37,853 bases of DNA, from IMG/VR virus record IMGVR_UViG_3300044732_003471, positions 1 through 37,853 of that record. The stretch is one strand, 5' to 3'. The notes beneath the pieces were generated by a model. The model was not told where the DNA came from. It searched no databases and saw only the letters and a list, made by a program, of their open reading frames with translations. The DNA comes from a virus. Below, in pieces: positions 35,000 through 37,853 of this stretch; the first letter of the stretch is position 1; the number at the start of each line of letters is the position of its first letter. A program made the position numbers and the translations under genes.

Positions 35000-35139
35000 T
35001 TTGTTATTTACATCTTGGGTTTGATTGGTATAATAATATACATTCCTTTCAATAAAAGCTTCCTAAAATACCTTGATAAAAAAACTATAACCTGAAAGTT
35101 CCGGGACGGATGGATAATGGGTTTTAAGGCGAGATAGAA

Positions 35140-36282
35140 TTAGTTGTTAGCGATGCTACTTTTTACCTTTGAGAGTACGCTTGTATCACCAGTTACAATT
35201 GCAATAAGTGATTGAAATGTTGAATTTATAAGATCTTTTTGTGACATTGACAGCGGTTTGTCTGCGTCAAGTGCACGCATAGCAAGTACGAGTTTAGGAA
35301 GTTCTTCTCTTGATACAAGTCCAGTAGAAGCAAGTTGCTTAAAGCGGGTCATATCAACCTCTTCGTTTACTTCTTCATACTCATCTGCATCAACTGTGAC
35401 TTCATATTTTTTATCTACGGTTTCATAGAGATCATCAAGTGCTAAATAGATTGCTGTAATACTTTCGCGCGTTTCAGAATCAATTTCATCAAGGTCAGAG
35501 AGAGTCTCATATAATTCATCTGCCATTTCACAAATGTCTTCTAGTTCTGATAGTGCTTCTCCGGTTGGATCAACTTCTTCATCTTCAGTACTTTCGCTGT
35601 AAAAATCTTCTCGATCAAATTCTGCTTTCGTTTTATCGAGCGCCTTAAGAGCAGCATTATAGTCAGAGAATATTTGCGAATCTGCACCGCGATAGACTAT
35701 TGCATATGGGTGAGTCTCATCGTCCAAGACCATAAAAAATAGATTTATCCAAACCCGGGGACGAGTTGACACACCATAGATATGCTGAATCTTTCCCTTT
35801 GTTATGTTTTTAATGCCAAAAAAATGACCAGCAAATTTATTAACTGGAGCCTCAACAAATCCGCGCTTTTTAAGCGCTTTAACCAAAGTGGCATCAACTT
35901 TGACCTGCTCATATATAGCATCTGTTTCGTCATCAGACTGCTCTTCTTTGATGGTACGTATACGCTTCATGAGTGCCTTATTGACATCATTTAATTTGGC
36001 ATAGCTTTCAGTGCCATCACGGTCGATTAAACGCCATGGAAGGCGGTCATCATACATAACTGCAAAAAAGATGTCTGCCCATTTTCCAGCACGCATTGGA
36101 ATGCCCCAAAGTTCTTCTACTTTTCCACGATTAGGTCCTGGTTTGTATGTAGAAGATCCGATTGGAGCCTTTTCAAAACCTAAAGATTTTAGCGTAGAAA
36201 TAAATACCTTATATTCTGCCATCATGCGACCGAGCAGCTCGTCACCAGATGATTCGTTTAAAATTTCGTTTAATGATTTCAT
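35140..36282 (-). CDS. putative prohead/internal protein with duplicated domain
   Basis: 380 residues. The leader MKSLNEILNE ends at LNE10. Residues 20-110 (FISTLKSLGFEKAPIG ... VEELWGIPMRAGKWADIFFA) and about 125-225 (LVKALKKRGFVEAPVN ... IQHIYGVSTRPRVWINLFFM) are tandem copies of one domain. An acidic linker (about 235-305) follows. The C-terminal domain TRFKQLASTGLVSREELPKL ... SQKDLINSTFQSLIAIVTGD is shared with polyprotein residues 311-377. Related domains occur in head proteins of marine T4-like phages. Confidence 0.68.
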   Translation of the reverse strand: MKSLNEILNESSGDELLGRMMAEYKVFISTLKSLGFEKAPIGSSTYKPGPNRGKVEELWGIPMRAGKWADIFFAVMYDDRLPWRLIDRDGTESYAKLNDVNKALMKRIRTIKEEQSDDETDAIYEQVKVDATLVKALKKRGFVEAPVNKFAGHFFGIKNITKGKIQHIYGVSTRPRVWINLFFMVLDDETHPYAIVYRGADSQIFSDYNAALKALDKTKAEFDREDFYSESTEDEEVDPTGEALSELEDICEMADELYETLSDLDEIDSETRESITAIYLALDDLYETVDKKYEVTVDADEYEEVNEEVDMTRFKQLASTGLVSREELPKLVLAMRALDADKPLSMSQKDLINSTFQSLIAIVTGDTSVLSKVKSSIANN

Positions 36283-37160
36283 GCTTGTTGAATATACTTA
36301 TTAAAGGCTTCTTTTAGTTCTACAATTGAAGAATAGCTTGGTGATGTGGATGCATACTCATAGAGTGCATCCATGTCTTTGCTGCCAGTAGCAAGTGAAA
36401 CTATCTTCATGATACGAAGAGTGTCTAAACCTATTTCAGTCTCTTCCTTGATTGGATAGCCAACTTGTGCAGTCTTTTTAGTCTTTACAATCTTTAGCTT
36501 TGACGGATGCTCACTTGAAATTGGCGGAAGGTGTGCGCTGCGTATGCTACGCTTTGCTCCGTCTTCACTTGATGAAGTTGCAACTACTGTGCCGTCTGTA
36601 GTGTCTACTACAGCATAGAGTTCGCGCATTTCATCAATTTGTGTAGACTCTTTTACACCTAATGTATTTTTCATCTTCTCAACTGCATCTTTATAAGATT
36701 TAGAACGTTCACGAGATTTCATCATCAACTCATAGGTACGTCCATCATAACCGTTTTTTGCCCACAATTCGTGTTCATCATCGTTTAGACCCTTCATTAA
36801 GTCAGCAATTGCTTTCCAGTTTTCTGTATCGATATATCGATTGATTTGACTTGCAGAGACTGTGCTTTCTTCAAGTTCAACTTCTGCTGTGCTCTCATTG
36901 CGTTGAGCAGCATAGTATGCACCGAGTGCCATATTGATGCGTTCTTTTTTTGACTTTCCGGCAAAGCGGGAGTTGTCACTGTCAATAAAATCACGAATCC
37001 AATCTCCGACCGGATCGCTCTTTTTTAGTATTTCAGATAAGCTTTTAGTTTTCATATATTGTTGTATGCTTTGCCCAGGGGTGTCTTTTATATATTTATA
37101 CAATAGGCCTTTTGTGCCCTCAAAGCCGGCACCATATTCTTCATCGAGTTCCAAATTCAT
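36279..37160 (-). CDS. putative prohead/internal protein with several (L/I)xE sites
   Basis: 293 residues. The module SDPVGDWIRDFIDSDNSRFA ... ERINMALGAYYAAQR (48-87) is common in head-region proteins of marine T4-like phages. Possible cleavage sites: LEE98, IDE177, IKE239. A TATAAATA box at 37093-37100 precedes a second possible start at residue 36 (MKTKSLSEILKKSDPVGDW), which has a leader-like N-terminus, so a shorter late product starting at 37055 is possible. Overlaps both neighbours. Confidence 0.66.
   Translation of the reverse strand: MNLELDEEYGAGFEGTKGLLYKYIKDTPGQSIQQYMKTKSLSEILKKSDPVGDWIRDFIDSDNSRFAGKSKKERINMALGAYYAAQRNESTAEVELEESTVSASQINRYIDTENWKAIADLMKGLNDDEHELWAKNGYDGRTYELMMKSRERSKSYKDAVEKMKNTLGVKESTQIDEMRELYAVVDTTDGTVVATSSSEDGAKRSIRSAHLPPISSEHPSKLKIVKTKKTAQVGYPIKEETEIGLDTLRIMKIVSLATGSKDMDALYEYASTSPSYSSIVELKEAFNKYIQQA
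37093..37100 (-). promoter_or_regulatory. internal late-type promoter box
   Basis: TATAAATA on the minus strand inside the gene, 38 bases before the internal ATG at 37055. It may produce the shorter form. Confidence 0.4.
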
Positions 37161-37853
37161 GACCTGCTACTCTTTGCATTTGTGCTTTAAATTCTTCGAA
37201 ATCTGGTTTGTCTTTGTAATATTTAATTGTACGTGAAGAGTCATCTTTGCCCTTTATTCTCCATTTATATCCAGCTTCTAAACGATCTGGTTTGGTAACC
37301 TTTACAACTCGACGCTCATAACCAGCCTCCCATGTTTCTTCGTCGAGCATCAACTTTTCTCGTATGTCATGTATAAAAAATTTAACTTGTTTGTTTTCAG
37401 TTTCATTTACACATGTCACATAATTAGGACCACGACTGGCAATCTTATATTCTGTGTTGTCTTTTATCGTCACTACAGAGTCTCCAACGTTGTATATCTC
37501 ACCAGAGATATAACGTTCACGAGTTTCGCTTAATGTATCAAACTGAACGTGTTTTCTAAAACTATGACTTTCTTTTAGTCCCATGCCTTTGCGCACTGCA
37601 TTAAAAAGATCCTTTACGTCGCCGTATGTCTTTGGCACGCCCTTTGCAAAAGTTTCAAGATCATTGTCTGCTGCTGCGCTTCTCATCTTGCTAGCACTAA
37701 CGGCAAAGGTACTTGCACCAGTACGACTGTCAATATCAGGATCACGTTGACCAGTTGATACAATGTTTATGCCATCAGGAAATTTATAATAGCCATGCGT
37801 GCCCTTTACGCCGTCATATTTACGAAGCAATGCCTTAAACTCTTCAACACGAT
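37141..37853 (-). CDS. nucleotidyltransferase-like protein with KOW-like C-terminus (partial)
   Basis: The 5' end lies beyond the right edge: the frame stays open to 37853 (RVEEFKALLRKYDG). The visible part has YYKFPDGINIVSTGQRDPD and VSASKMRSAA, the equivalent of the 'SSTxIR' motif of cytidylyl/adenylyltransferases, then VPKTYGDVKDLFNAVRKGMG. A beta-rich segment (YISGEIYNVGDSVVTIKDNT, YKIASRGPNYVTCVNE) follows, as in similar proteins of marine T4-like phages. The HxGH catalytic motif would be outside the window. Possible sites LSE and LDE suggest it too may be processed. Confidence 0.7.
   Translation of the reverse strand, partial: RVEEFKALLRKYDGVKGTHGYYKFPDGINIVSTGQRDPDIDSRTGASTFAVSASKMRSAAADNDLETFAKGVPKTYGDVKDLFNAVRKGMGLKESHSFRKHVQFDTLSETRERYISGEIYNVGDSVVTIKDNTEYKIASRGPNYVTCVNETENKQVKFFIHDIREKLMLDEETWEAGYERRVVKVTKPDRLEAGYKWRIKGKDDSSRTIKYYKDKPDFEEFKAQMQRVAGHEFGTR

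Overview
The window looks like part of the genome of a large T4-like tailed phage (myovirus, probably aquatic), read almost entirely on the minus strand. The evidence is a set of T4-type genes (class Ia ribonucleotide reductase NrdA/NrdB, T4-type RNase H, a segE-like GIY-YIG protein, an MGME1/Cas4-like nuclease, an FmdB-like zinc ribbon, a ClpP-like protease, UV-damage endonuclease), at least nine exact T4-type late promoters (TATAAATA) in front of virion and late genes, and sigma70-like early promoters (TTTACA or TGTACW, exactly 17 bp, TATAAT). Gene starts almost never carry a Shine-Dalgarno sequence, so the host probably belongs to a lineage with SD-independent initiation. The host cannot be named from this sequence. 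|| Layout, left to right. 1-5.8 kb: short early genes, a YgiT-like zinc finger, GMP reductase, a metallophosphatase and UvsE. 5.88-6.20 kb: a complete one-piece tmRNA (ssrA). 6.2-8.6 kb: a very AT-rich glycan cassette (FkbM methyltransferase, DUF6492-like glycosyltransferase, fucosyltransferase-like protein). 9.2-14.2 kb: putative internal-head proteins sharing an N-terminal targeting-like peptide, including a 953-residue probable polyprotein. 14.2-16.4 kb: an outer-membrane beta-barrel, a FeoA-like protein, a membrane/coiled-coil protein and four tRNAs. 16.4-23.2 kb: a large tRNA array interrupted by small genes and HNH homing endonucleases. Three of its tRNAs (Ile-CAU, Leu-UAA, Asn-GUU) contain group I introns in the anticodon loop. 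23.2-25.4 kb: an HNH protein, mini membrane proteins and a fourth copy of an early promoter cassette. 25.4-32.1 kb: the DNA metabolism block (ClpP, nuclease, RNase H, NrdA, NrdB). 32.1-37.9 kb: conserved T4-like structural or prohead-associated genes, ending in a nucleotidyltransferase cut by the window edge. || How it fits together. Early promoters drive nucleotide metabolism, repair and the RNA array. The tRNA set covers 18 of 20 amino acids (Phe and Asp not found) and with the tmRNA forms a near-complete translation kit. TATAAATA promoters drive head proteins and HNH genes. The most original signals are the tmRNA, the three introns inserted at consecutive anticodon-loop positions, the HNH stop codons lying inside tRNA 5' ends, and a head polyprotein with regularly spaced (L/I)xE sites like those cut by the T4 gp21 prohead protease.
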